From assembly GCA_008711295.1 (NCBI GenBank), contig VUYV01000074.1, positions 3,070,080-3,134,079 of the forward strand: a stretch of 64,000 nt of DNA. The letters are read 5' to 3'. The notes beneath the pieces were generated by a model. That model ran no database searches and had not been told where the DNA came from. It saw only the letters and a program-made list of their open reading frames with translations. This document shows, piece by piece, positions 13,409-45,738 of the stretch. The translations under genes were made by a program, and so were the position numbers. Origin of the DNA: Anarhynchus alexandrinus. Taxonomy: Eukaryota > Chordata > Aves > Charadriiformes > Charadriidae. Each line of letters begins with the position of its first letter. Within the stretch, counting starts at the first letter, position 1.

Positions 13409-14894
13409 TCCCCCTTCTTGTAACCCCAGCTATCTGTCTTTGAAGATATTATACATAAAGTTACAATCAACACCAACACTCCTGATCTGTGACCAAGGGG
13501 TGTGTATCTCCTTCCATTTGTTCAATTCTCTGAATGCCTGCAGACACTGGACACGTTGGCTCCTGGCGTGTGCCATGCCCTCCCTGCGCCATCGCGCTCC
13601 CATATTTATGCTTGCTTTTCGGCCCACCGCCTTTGGGTGCCCAATTTCTTTACACTTCAATGATGTTAAGGCATCCAAGCGATTAGTTGGCTTTTTGAGA
13701 TTTTTGAGGCTTTGTCCTTAAAACCTTCACAAGGCTATTAGCAAACTGATGCATTGAGGGAAACAATGCTTTCTAAATTTTCTTCCTCTTTCAAATAGAA
13801 GTGATTCTTTTCCTGCCACTTGAGATGAAAAGACAACACGGTGAGCTCACTCTTACCTTCAGTAAGGAATTGCTTTTTAATTAAAAAACAATAAGGAATT
13901 TCAAGTTAAAAAGATGTACGATATAAATCACCATCTAGATCTGTTTCGCAACTTTTTTTTTTTGTAATTGTTTGGCATGTTCCCCATTTCCGCGGGCTGG
14001 GTAAATCCTTTGTGGGTTTAATCTCTAGCCTGCAGGCACATAAAATACATTGCACAATTTGGCCTTTGCATTTTAAAGAATTTTTTTGCTTAGTTTAAAT
14101 ACCTGTAGCATCTTCTCTGCCATATAGCAGGGTGGCGTTGAGTGAGGAGGGAAGGGACCGGCTTGGCTTATTTTTAATCCCCCTCTCCTCCCCGGTGTCT
14201 CTCTCCCAACTTTGGTTTTTCCTATATTAGCAATGTATACACTTTGAAATGCAAATAATCCCTGAATATTGCTAGCTAATCCTTCGGTTGCCACGTCACC
14301 CACCACCCACCCATGCTCTTCCCATCCCGGCAGGGTGGATGGCCAAGTCGTGCTCCCGACCTGTATGAACCTGTCGGTGCTCTGTTTGAACAGTCGGGAC
14401 TGGGGCTGTATCGGCCACGGGTGCTAGAGACATTTTTTGAGACGACAGCCACCTTGGGGCTTTCACTTTTCTTTCTCTGCAAGAACCTAAGAGATGGAGG
14501 TGGGGAAATGCCAGCAATTCCTGTGGGTTACGTGGTTAGAGTTACTGGGAGAGCTCTGCGTTTGCGAATGTCTGAGAACCGGGAGAAAAATGAATGCCTC
14601 TGGAGTGGGGTACTGATGAAAACTGCTGTATTTTGGAACAACATTGTACGGCAGAGGAGACTAGAGAGTCTCCTTCATAGGGGACATCCAGAAAAATGGG
14701 TTCACCTTACATTGTACTCAACCACATTGGAGTTTCCTTGTGACTATTCCTGCTAAGCACATGCCCTTATTTCAGCATGGATTTTTGAACAGGAACCAAT
14801 GACTTCAGCCCACGCTTCGATGTTTTGCTGAGTAAAGGTTTCCAGATGTGAACACGCTTCAGGAAAATACTGCACCAGTGGTACTGCTTTAGTG

Positions 14895-15038
14895 GGAAAC
14901 ATCTTAAAAGATCCCTAGAAGTGTTCAAGGTCAGGCTGGATGGAGCAACCTGGTCTACTGGGAGGTGTCACTGCCCATGGCAGGGGGGTTGGAACTAGGT
15001 GACCTTTAAGGTCCCTTCCAACCTAAACCATTCTATGA
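14895..15038 (+). mobile_element. CR1 non-LTR retroposon, 3' end fragment
   Basis: The sequence shows the typical 3' end of avian CR1 elements: a segment reading gtcaggctggatggagc, then a GGTGACCTTTAAGGTCCCTTCCAACC-like block, closing at ATTCTATGA. It is on the + strand, truncated at its 5' end as most CR1 copies are, and carries no ORF. It supports an avian or other sauropsid source. The 5' boundary is approximate. Confidence 0.88.
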
Positions 15039-15220
15039 AAAGAGGGGAACCTAGTGTGCTCCAAATTAGCACAATGAATAAAAGCATTTTGTTCTGCTCC
15101 AGGTGTTCATAGCCCACCCCAGGGTGGTCACAACCTCCCTTTTGGACCCAGCTCCTGGGTTGTGCTCTAGGTCCCACCACAGGCCTGGTCTTTGGGCTAT
15201 TCAACTCTTCTGAGCTTTGA

Positions 15221-15264
15221 TGATATTATTAATAATAATAGTAATTTATTTATTACTACTACTT
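15221..15264. repeat. (ATT/AAT)n simple repeat
   Basis: An imperfect run of ATT, AAT and TAC trinucleotides just downstream of the CR1 fragment. Confidence 0.65.
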
Positions 15265-15891
15265 TTGCCCTTCCTTCATGGACTCATGCTTTAAGTTTAG
15301 AAGTGGGGAAGTTGCTATACAGATGATCAGCAGAGGTATGAGATGCTTTTAAAAGATGACTGAAACATCAGATTTGGCGTAACTCTCAAATATGTCAGGG
15401 TCTTGCTTTCAAGTGCTGTTCAGTTCCAGAGTTCATGGTTTTTATTTCTTCCTTCTGCAAAAGTAGGAGGGCTTCTTACAAAACAGGATGAAACACTTTA
15501 CACGTGTGGTTTCCAGTGCTACCAGGATTACAGTGCTGTGAAAAGAATAGTGTCCGTTTTGTTAGGTGGGTAATGTGTGTCCCTTGGAAGAGGGGCTGTG
15601 TGCCCAAGAGAAATAAAGACTGTATTTGTTCGTATAAAAGCTGTGCTCTTTATCTGAAGATTTCTGCCTTTGGGAAAACTAAGCTGTAGATCTATACTCT
15701 GCTGTTCTAAAACAGGTAAAGGTCTATGGGTTTTGCCGCTTGCCTGGAAGTGTGGCTGCTGTGTGAACAAATGCAATGTACCTCAGTAGCTGGTGCATTC
15801 AGTTACACGTGCAAACCCATCTCCATCTTTCTGGCATGCCTCCATCTCTAGCTCAACATCCTGACTCTCTTTTGCTTTTTTCCCCATCTAG

Positions 15892-36098
<20,207 letters not shown>

Positions 36099-37880
36099 GC
36101 CCCGTGGACCCCACTCCACCCCGCCTCAGCCACAAACTGCTCAGCCCTTCATTTGTCTTCCTTCTGCTTGGTACTGCACCCCTGGACGAAGGGCGGAGGG
36201 AACCTTCTTGCTCACTCATGCTAGGTTATGCCCTTGATGCTGTCTGGGTCATACTCCTGGATTGTGACCTCCACCCCAGCTCTTGCAAGGGGAAGAGCTG
36301 AGCGAAGGGGGAAGGCGGGTGGTATTTCCTTGAAAGCCGTTGACCTTCTCGAGAAGGTGGTGTTCTTGTTTCATGTTTTCCTTTGGGGAGAGGGCTTCTT
36401 TTCTTGACTTTTGAATCCTCGCACACCTTGTGGGCATACTGACCTGGAAACTTGTCTCTCTCATCCAGCGATCCCGCTTTGAAAAGTGGGAAGGTTAAAG
36501 TAAATTTTTTAAAAGGGGAAAAAAAAAAAGGCACCAAAAAAACCCGACCCCAAAGCCAAATGCAAAAAAAAACCCCAAAGCCACCAAACCTTGAAATAGC
36601 AGTTCATCCGAAAAATAAATGGGAATCGGTCTGCTGAACGTTGCACTTAAACAGCCTCTTCCCACGGAGCTGAGTGCTCTGTTCATGTGTAATATTCTCC
36701 AGCGGAGACAGCACGTGCACTTTGCTGGGCAGGCCAGCCCTTACGGCCACCTGCAACCCGCTCTTTCCTTTTCCTTCGCCTTCTCCGGGGAAAAACCAAA
36801 CCTGCTGTCTCTTCTTGTTCTGAATTCACATCCATGTGTACATCCTGGCTTGCTTGTTTCAGGATATAAATGCAAATACAACCATCGGTCGCTCTTAACT
36901 TCTGTCCCCCACCCAACCTTTAGCCATTCTGTACTACTACTGACATTTAAGCTAGAGAATTAGGCTTTGCCACATATGCAGCCTGGTTAGTTTAGCATGA
37001 GGATTTGCCTGCCTAACCTCCAGTTGAACAGAGGACCAACTGAGAGCTGCACACTGATTTGTAGGGCTTCAGCTATCCTAAAACCAGACAATCTCTTATT
37101 TAGACCATGCTAGATTGGGTTTCCGTTGCAGTTAGTTGCTGGTGCCTAAGTGATGAGCGACTAGAAGTGGAGAGTAAAAAAAGAAAGAAATTTCCAACTG
37201 CCTTGGAACAAGGACCGGTTCCTAGTGATATGAGTGTTGCTACTGCAAAAAGTCATGTTTACATGAGAAATTGATTTTTCTCTGTTTTTTCTTTGTTGGT
37301 TCTACAGCAGCTGTGCTCTGAGGCATTTCCTCTGACTGCCAGTGATCCTGTGGACAAGTAACTGAACAGTGCGTGTGTTTTTACATTTATATTGGCCAAG
37401 GTAGTGAGACACTAACGTATACAAAACAAACCTAAACTGAGTAGCTCGGCTCAGCACAGCTGCTTTCAGGTTGGCTTGCTCTTTTTAACAGTAAGCCTGA
37501 TTTATTTTTTTTTTTTGGCTGGGGAAAGATGAAAAAAGCAGCTTAAATGACTTGTCATCCTACCTGGTTACAACCAAATAATCTCGTTTCAATGCAGTGG
37601 CTGTTTTCTGGGCCCTGCTGTGTGCCACGTATTTCATTTAGGTCCAATACTGTTAGCATCCTCCTCCATCTGCCTGTTGTGCCAGGTCTATGTTGCATTC
37701 AAAGACTGCCTTTCGGTAACTGTGCAAGCCTATTTTGGATAGCTCTAAATGGTAATGCAAGATGGTTACCCTGTAAAGTGTGTGTATATAAATATTTTTT
37801 TGTATGTGTAATTTTTGTTTCCTACCGCATAACATGCCAATTTTTATTTCTTCTTGGGCTACTGGGTCTGACAGAACCAC

Positions 37881-37886
37881 AATAAA
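37881..37886 (+). promoter_or_regulatory. Candidate proximal poly(A) signal AATAAA (TP63)
   Basis: AATAAA followed directly by tgttgtttgtttttc, a good GU/U-rich downstream element. Confidence 0.6.
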
Positions 37887-38774
37887 ATGTTGTTTGTTTT
37901 TCTTTTTTTTTAATTATTATTTTTATGCAGAACGCTTACAGTATACCTTACAACAAATGACTCATCACTGGACAAATATATTTGTATTTTTCATACTGAG
38001 ATTCCTGTGTTACTTTGCAGTTGAGGGGGGAGGGGGCAGGTACTGAGAGCCTGTTTTATCATTTTATTTTGTAACACTTCAAAGAGCAGCGTCCTAGATT
38101 TCAAAGTATTTAACATGCTCAGTGTGAAAACTTACTATGTCTTTTTTTTTTTCTATATGCTACAAAAGAAGCGAGTCATCCTGCTCTTGACTCGATGCAA
38201 GAATTAATTCAGCGGGGCAGTGTTAGTGCGGGGAAAGTGTTAGTGCAGGTACTTTGCAAATTCCTGGAGGTGAATTAGGTTGTGCCCTACTCGCCTCCAA
38301 GGTTTTGCATCTCCATTGTGTAATCCTTCTGAGCTGCTTCAGTATTGTACAAATATTGATGCAAAAATACCGTCATTTTAGGAACTAGGAAGCTTCTGAC
38401 TCTAAAGGTTAATGCAATTAATGCTGTGCCCAGAGTCTGGGTGCAAGAACTTCAGTATCTGCTTTTCAACTCAGCAGTGAGATGGAGCTTTTCTGCTGCA
38501 TCACTAATGATTAAAATATATGCTGTGAAAACCTTCTTTCTACTGTATACCACTATGGAGCCCACTTCTGTATAACTGGAATCTTCAAGTGAGTTTGAAC
38601 TGCTGTAGCTTTTACCCTCCCCTGTAGAGCTGTGATTTTTTTTGTTTTGTTTTGATACATCAAAGCGTATGGGTTAATTGAGCTGAGAATCTGCCAATGC
38701 TTGTAGCAATGACAGTGTTGACTGCACCAAGACCTGTGTGTGTTTTGGAACACCTTGTTGTTGAAGTCAATGAA

Positions 38775-38780
38775 AATAAA
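38775..38780 (+). promoter_or_regulatory. Candidate distal poly(A) signal AATAAA (TP63)
   Basis: AATAAA about 2.68 kb after the alpha stop, within the context caatgaaaataaaagcc. Confidence 0.55.
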
Positions 38781-39072
38781 AGCCAAACTGAAAATGACAC
38801 TGAATTCCCAAACAGCTTCTTTTCTTGCCTGTGCGCCTTCTTGGAAATGAAGGAGACTTTTGTTGCTGTTTCCTCCTCTGAGCAGCCGGGGCTTAGTGTC
38901 GCCTTTGCCCACGCGTGCGGTTTTCTCATCCCCACACCATCCATGTCACAAGGATGTGTTATAAGGTGCCATCACACACCCATCTGCTGCCTTGGTGGCA
39001 GCTTGGATGGGTCAGCCCCGGTAAGCCTCTTGCTGAAACATGAAGTCTTCTGCTTTTGCATCATTTGCATGG

Positions 39073-39073
39073 N
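39073..39073. other. Ambiguous base (N)
   Basis: A single N in intergenic sequence, with no duplicated flanks. Confidence 0.95.
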
Positions 39074-42000
39074 TTTCATCAGGTTTCTTTATTCTGTTTC
39101 TGAGCAGGGCACTGGGAAGTGCCCTGTGCTCAAATATGATGGAGCTGTGACTGCCATGTGCCCTGGCCGGGGAGAGGGAACGTGTGCTTTGAGGGTCAGC
39201 ACTGCCCTTTCCTACCTCCACACTTGTGAAATAGCCTTGCACAGCCATCTCCACCACTCCAGTCGGGGCTTGGAGAGGTTTGTCCTCCTTACTTAAGTTA
39301 CACCAAAGGCTTTGTGCCATCTCCCTGTGCGTCGTCTCTCCTACCGAAGCTATTTCCTTTTCCTTTACATCTTGGTTCTTCTCCCAAGGATTTGGAAGAA
39401 CAGCAGCTCAGGCCAGTGGGGTGATGGAGTGGCTTTCATCAGCTGGGGGCTTCAGTCTGTTCATGGACCACCACATTAACAGCCCAGCTTCGACAGTGGT
39501 TTTTGTATGGGGCCCCATGTCTCTCCCTCTCATAGTTTTCCTGGGTTACGGTTGGGGGAGGGGGCTTGGGAATGGGAAGAGTCAAAAAAGACACTCACAA
39601 AGATTGTAAAAGAGGAAAAAGCTTCCCTTGAGAGTTAGTTTTACATTTACTTTTAGGGTAAGGAAGGGTTGCCTGCTTTCTTTGGTTCTGGTCACTCTTT
39701 CTTTTCCGTTTTGTTGAAAGAGTGGAGAAGCAGTTGTCTCGAGATATCGCTATCCAGAGGCATCAGTTCCCTGGTTCCACTTTGACAGTCAGGGGTTGCT
39801 TGAATGTGATGTTAAAAACTAGTATGCCGTCCTCAAAGAGATAAGTGCTACTATAATGACTGTGAGAACTTGCTGTTTCAGCTGATGGACTCCTTACCCC
39901 TAGATGAGCAAATTGGATCAGGTAAAATAGGATTTCAGTTTCCATTAACCAGGTAGGCTAGAAACATGTTTGCTGATGGTTGCAATTGCTGTCTGCTGTG
40001 ATCCACTTTTGCATTGCTTGTGTTACAGCAAGGGTTTCAGTGCTGAGGAATCCTAAGCTGGCGCTCTCCCTTTTGCCCTCCACCCATACCCATTGGAATT
40101 TTGTCTCTGGATATTGGGATGCTTCATATGCAGGCATGAAATTTTCAGGGCAGGGATCCATCCAAGCTTCCAACTGTGTTTTGCAAGCCTGGGTGGACCT
40201 CTGAAGACGTGCGTGCCCTTCTGTGCTGTTTTCTAACTGTGCTGAAGCTAGCAGTCCCCTGGAATGAAACTTATCCGGACACAACAAAACTTGGCAAACA
40301 TCCGAGTGGAGCCTGTCGAGGGTGTCTTGCTCGTCACGTTCTTCCTGTCCTCTGTGGCTTAGCAGAAACCCCTGCCTTCCTGAAGGCAAAGCGGTCGCCT
40401 GCGCTGCGGTGGGAGGATTGCAGGACCTGGCCTCCCACTCCGGCTCTTTGCAAGTTGTTTCTCAGTGGGAAAACCATTTGGGCAGCCCGGCCCTAGTGCC
40501 AAGCAGGAGCTTGGGCTGTTTGGCCTTCTGATTTCCTGAGCTATAAAATGTGTAGCTTATACCAATCACTGTGTGAAGGTTAGGGAAGAGCTACGCCAGG
40601 CCAGTGCTTTAGTTCTGAAGCTCCCTTGCGTGGTTTTTTCCGTGGGGCAGCGGTGCATGGCCACTACCCAGATGTGGAGCGTGGCCACCTGGGCACGGGC
40701 CGTGCTTATGCTAAGGCTTCACCAGGCGGGTTTGGCAAACAGCCTTGCCCGGCTGCCAGGCTCAAGCTGGTGGTTTCTGGGTCCTCAGCTGTTTTGGCTC
40801 TCTGTGACCCATGACAGCAGTGGATCACCTTTCTGAGCATATAGCAAAAAGTGGAGGCTGGAGTTTTAGAGCTGATATGCTGCCCATGAAGCTCAAATAA
40901 ACTGGAAGAAAGCTAATCTTTATGCTCTATTGGCAAGGTCTGGCTGCAGCTTTCTCCCAGCTTGCTTCCCTAAGATTGAGGAGCCAAAATTTTACTCAGA
41001 GGTATATGACAGCAGCTATTTGCTTTGCTCTCCTGATCCGGGTCCCATGGACTGGTCACTTTTCCTTATATGCCCATCCTCTCCTAACTGTATATACTAT
41101 CCCTTCAGCACAAGGCCTTAACATCAGCACTGTGGAAACAGGTGGGTTTGGTTTTGTGTGTAAGTGTATTTCTATTAGTAGGTGCCTTTCATTCAGTGGG
41201 GAGTTGGTGCCCATCTGCAGCCCCCTCTGCCTGTGGAAGTTGCAGGGCTGCCCATCGCAGCCATGCCCTGCTGCCAGCTGAGTGTGGCCGTGTGCTTCCT
41301 TGGCTCATAAAAGTCCTTTTCTGGGGAGGTGGGGGCATCTGCTGATTTTGTTAAAATGCTTTGACTTCCTTGTAACCACTCCTACAGTGTCATATGTTTT
41401 GTTCTTAGGAAACATCAGCTCTGCCTTCATGAAGCGAGCCAGATGCCTGGGACCACTGGTGAGTAAAGGAAAGGCTCTGTGGGACTGGTGGGCAGGAGAT
41501 GCAGGATTTGGGGCAGAACGAAGGGGCTGCAGCTGCAGCCCCAGGGCACGGGCAAGCACTGAGGGACATCTCCAGGGACGGTGTACAGTGACTGTGGGCC
41601 TGCAGCATTGAAGCCAAGGGCTGAAGGGTCCCAACTGTACCCAAGGACATTGCTTGTGCCCAGTGTGTTTCTGCCTTGGTGGCTGCAGTCCCAGGAGTGC
41701 CATGCCTCACTCTGCTCCCACAGCAAAATCAGACACACGTCCATGGGCAACTGGATTTCAACTTGATAGCTCTAAGATCAAGTGTTTGGTGAGGGTCTCC
41801 ATATACCATTCAGCTGATTTTCTCACTGCCATTGCAGTGCACTGCCCTTTGCATGCACTGATAACATGACCACGGCAGCCAGTGGCTTTTTTGGCTGTGC
41901 CACTTCCCCGGATGATGGGGATACATGCTCCAACAGGAGGTGGGTGCCTTCTGGCACGCTCAGCAATTACTCACAGGCAGCTGGGCTGATACCAACCATT

Positions 42001-42643
42001 ACAGCATGCAAGGGAGATGCTTACATTGTCTCTCCCAACTGCCTAGGGTAGGAGATTAGGCTCCCTGCATCATCAGTGGCAACAAAGTCCCTGGGGAGCC
42101 ATTCAGAGCATATTAGCTTCCCACTCTGAATCATGCCCTGGAAGATGTTGTCTCATTATTGGCATCAAGGCCAAGGGAGGACTAAGCTTGTTTGTTAATA
42201 TTAAGCAGCATGGCTCTGTCCGTGCAATCAGCTTTGCCGAGTTCCTAAGGCTTGCGGCTGCACCGCAAGAGACACTCTCATGGCACAGCCATGTGCAATC
42301 CAGCGGCAAGTAACTGGCTGCAGGGCTCCACGTGCGGCAAAGCAACTGGTGCAGGGTCTGAAGAGAAAAAGGGAAAAACTGAAACAGAATAGATCGGCAG
42401 ACCTGGAGAAGAGATGGTGCTTTTCCTTTTCTGTTTTAACTGCCAGCGGTCTCGAAATGAGTGTCTAGCAGCAGACTTGAAAGAGAGAAAGAGTACAAAT
42501 CCAATCTGGCATTAAAAAAAAAGAAATTAAAAATTGAGATAACGGGAGATCCGGCTGCACTGAGGCCAAGGCACTTCCGAGTACATCATCTCCCACCCGC
42601 GTTGGTTCCTCTGTGAAGGGGATTTGTAACGCGGTCTTGATAA

Positions 42644-42644
42644 N
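42644..42644. other. Ambiguous base (N)
   Basis: A single N beside a short A run, just before the CpG-rich patch. Sequence difficulty at the homopolymer or GC boundary is the likely cause. Confidence 0.95.
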
Positions 42645-42659
42645 AAAAAACCCAAGTGT

Positions 42660-42800
42660 AAAAGCAGGGAAGGCAGCGGCGATGCGCGGCCCCGCCGAGG
42701 CGGGAGGCGGCGGCGGCGCTGCCCGGGGAACCACTGCCCTCTAGCGGGACCCGCTCCGCGCCCGGCCCTGCTCCGAGCACCGCGGGCCGCTCTGCTCCCG
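42660..42800. promoter_or_regulatory. Small CpG-rich patch in intergenic DNA
   Basis: About 140 bp with dense CpG, including a short (CGG)n run at about 42705-42716, set in ordinary sequence. It contains the CTCF-type motif listed separately. It could be a short unmethylated regulatory element. No transcript structure is visible. Confidence 0.6.
42734..42747 (-). promoter_or_regulatory. CTCF-type binding motif
   Basis: On the minus strand it reads CCGCTAGAGGGCAG, which fits every position of the degenerate core CCRSYAGRKGGCRS of the vertebrate CTCF site. It lies in a CpG-rich patch between two convergent genes, a plausible place for a domain boundary. Binding itself is inference. Confidence 0.55.
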
Positions 42801-43123
42801 CCAGCGTGAAACAGGGGTGCAGGGACTTGCTGGTGGCTGCGGCTGCGGCTGGCCTGGCGGGGCCGGGGGGGATGAAGGCTCACGGTGTCAGCCCTCCTCT
42901 TGCCGCCCGTGTTTTTCCCCACCACAGAGCAGGGGCAGCCTGAATCACAGCCTGCGTGCCCCCCTCAGCTCCCCAAATGCCTCCTGCACTCACAGCATAG
43001 ATGTGCGTTCTATAAAATTGCCTTTTTCAACACCTTTCCCCTTGCGTCCCACACGCCAGAGCTGCAGCAGCAACTCTTGTTTGTTTTGCATGGGGGGAAT
43101 AAGCAAGTGACCGATTGGTATTT

Positions 43124-43159
43124 CAGAGCAACTTTTACGGGCAGAGCAACTTTTACGGG
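43124..43159. repeat. 18-bp perfect tandem duplication
   Basis: The unit cagagcaacttttacggg occurs twice, head to tail, in intergenic DNA. Confidence 0.9.
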
Positions 43160-45700
43160 AAAGCTGCTGTTCTCCTGCCCTTTGCCGTGCACCCAGGGAA
43201 TCCCCAGTGTTGGGCCCACGCCAACCAACACCAGCACAAATGAGGAAAAAACCAAAAACCATCACCTGCCAAATTGGGAGAGACAACTGCTCTCACCCCG
43301 GGCAGCTCTTGGGTGCAGAAAGCCTGAAGCTGTGCCCTCCATAGGTGAACCCTCTGCCCAGAAATGGCTCCAGAGCCTACCCAGCCCAGGAGGCTGGCTG
43401 GAGGCACACTGGAGGCAAGCAGCCCTGCACGGTTACCCTGTGCTGCAACACCCTGCAGCCACGGCCAGCGTGCAGCAGCACCCGGGGCTCCCAGCACCAT
43501 GCGTGCCCTGCCCAAAGGCATGAGAGGTGCTCCACCTTCCCTCCACGCACACACACAGAGCCTCGGCTGCAAAAGTCCTCTTTTGCCAGAGCGATACGCA
43601 TCTCTTCTTCCAGCTGAGAAAATACCACCGGGTATTTTGCAGGGAGCACACGCCGCAGCCAGGAACTCCCACAGCAGCACCTGGCTGGAGCACCGGCGGC
43701 TGGCTCCGGGCTCCCACGCCGCCACGGGAGCCAGCTCAGCCTGTCTGGGTGGGGAGCCCGGCACCCCGCCAGGGCCGACCCGCCTGCGGGTACCCAGCAC
43801 CCCACTGTTCACCTGCGCGGCTCCGCAGGGTGCTGCACGCAGAGGGGGAGCTCTGCCCCAGGGCTCCCCGCGGGCTCTTGGCTCGGAGCTGGCTCCGGCG
43901 CAGTTTGCTGCTGCGGAGTGTAAAAGCTCGCCCTGCTCGTTTGGCCCACGTGTGGGGCTGCCCCAGGGGAGGCCAAACGTGAGAGCAGCTCCCAGCACGG
44001 GGTAGGCACCCGCCCCAGTTCAGGGCTGTGCCATGGAGGATGTTTGCAGCTCCCAAGGAGAAGCTAGAGAGGATGGCATCCACCTTGGCTGGCAGGTGGG
44101 GAAGGGTGAGCCGTACTGGCAGCCATAGGCAGCGCTGGTGCAGGCTCTGGGCTCCAGGGCCGTGCTCTGCTCATGTAGGCTCTCTGTTCAGCACGGAGGT
44201 GTCCCCATTGCTCGCTCCTGCCCTGGTCTCCAGGTCCCAGCCCAGCTTTCCCAGCTGGGGTGGCCATGGCCTGTGGGGAGCCCAGAGGGAGGGGTGCCCA
44301 AACCGCTCATTTGCACACAAAGGTGTGAGCTGGGCGCTCGGCTCTCAGGTGTGGACAAGCGTTTGTCAGGTGTTTCTTTTCAGTTATTCAGCATCCAGCC
44401 CCAGCATTTCCAAGCACTCTCCTCCTTGGACATCTCCAGGCTTTACCTGCACTTTCCTTTCCTCCATCAGCAGCTGCTACATGAATCTGGGCATGAGCAG
44501 GTCTGAAAGGGAAAATGTTGCAGTGGTCCCTTGGTCTCTTGGAAGGGATTTTTTGGCTCTGTCCTAGAGCAGTGAACTCTGGCAAGGTGTTCTCCAGTCT
44601 TCTAGGAGAGCCTCTGATTTCCTCCAGTTTTTCCTGAGCTTCCTAAATGGCACCCCAGGGAATCTGCTGACTTTTTCCCTATTTTCTTCCTGAAATTGTT
44701 TTTGTTTGTTGGCTGGTTGGTTTTTTTTTTTTTTAGTTTTTTTTTGTTTTCCCAAATTCCTCTGTAAGCTTCTGATTAATTCAACTTCTGATTCCTTGGA
44801 AATCGCCTCTGGAGACAACGCTGAAGATTTCTACACATGTGATCCATCTTCTTCTTGGCTGCATAGTCCTCAGTGCTGGAATTGGGTAAGAAATGTTACA
44901 ACAGATCCTAGTGCTCTGTAGCAGGGATGTTAGGAAACAAAATATTGCACAGTGCTGCGTGAAAAACTCTTTGATTAATTGAAGGCGTGGGTGGCTACAC
45001 AATTGCATCAAATTACCCATTTGCCATGGCGAAATGCGAGATAAATGCATTGATTCCTTGTTCCAAGGACATGGTCCAGCAGCCCGTGCTGAACCTGGAG
45101 AGAGCTGCACCAACCTGAAGGTGAACATGAGTATTTTCATGGAGGTGTTTTCCATAGAAACGAGGTAACGGGTCACCTCCAGCACAAGATGCCCAGAAGG
45201 TGCTGCAATGCACATGTGTACAAAGCCCGGCCCCAGAGCAGAGTCCAGCACCCTTCCTCCGGGGCAGTATTTGGCCCTCTGAAGGCGGATGCAGAGCTCC
45301 TGCATGCTGAGCAAATACCCAGCCCTGAGCAGCGGCGCGTGCGAGCCGGTCCCTTCCCTTCTGGCATTTAGGCTCTGGCCTGAGCCTCAAACCCACAACA
45401 CCCTTTGAAAGTCCTGAGCAGGGTTTCCATTTTCCAGAGGAGCAGCCTGTAGTGGTTCCCGCCTGCCACTAAGGGCCATAGCTGGAGGACACAGACCTCA
45501 CTGTTTGCTCTCCCTAAAGAAAAGTTTTCTTCTGGCTTTAAGTGCTGTGGGCATCAAGACAGTAACTTGTGTTGTAGTTTATATTCTAGCCTTTATTGCT
45601 GCTTAATTAGTGACTTGAACAGAAGGAGTCCAGTGTTTAGGAGCTGTTAGTGGGTGGGATTGTGCTGTGTGTTGAAGGTTAAGGGCTCACAGTAAAAACA

Positions 45701-45738
45701 CACGCACCAAAACCACACACACCAAAACCACACACAAA
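45701..45738. repeat. (CACCAAAACCACACA)n short tandem repeat
   Basis: Just over two copies of a CA-rich 15-16 bp unit. Confidence 0.75.

Larger units (their letters stand above)
1..15891 (+). other. TP63: TP63 intron 4 (3' portion)
   Basis: This is the long intron upstream of exon 5. I looked for exon 4 (the proline/serine-rich stretch ending in TWT) and for the deltaN first exon and found neither, so both lie left of the window. The stretch is mostly AT-moderate unique sequence with short simple repeats. It has one marked CpG island (about 9.4-10.5 kb) and one CR1 fragment near 14.9 kb. It ends in a pyrimidine-rich tract and an AG acceptor at 15890-15891. Open frames in it are short, overlap on both strands and match no family I know. 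Confidence 0.9.
36099..38800 (+). other. TP63: TP63 alpha/beta 3' UTR
   Basis: Non-coding AT-rich sequence after the alpha stop. AATAAA signals occur at 37881, with a T/G-rich tract immediately after, and at 38775. The distal site gives a 3' UTR of about 2.7 kb, close to the length I remember for human TP63. The end is approximate. I looked for miR-203 seed matches (ATTTCAC), a known p63 regulator in mammals, and did not find a clear one by eye. Confidence 0.7.

Noticed and set aside
14313..14756. 147-codon frame on + in TP63 intron 4
   Set aside because: No domain, no splice or promoter context, and a length compatible with chance.
1..15891. Search for miR-944, hosted by TP63 intron 4 in human
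   Set aside because: I saw no stretch matching the mature sequence or its hairpin arms as I remember them; it may be mammal-specific or outside the window.
36099..38800. miR-203 target sites in the TP63 3' UTR
   Set aside because: Known in mammals, but no clear ATTTCAC seed match was found by eye here.
43153..43998. 281-codon open frame on - as a protein gene
   Set aside because: Composition-driven (Ala/Gly/Pro/Arg), overlaps several frames on both strands, and has no recognisable motif. Kept only as a low-interest observation.
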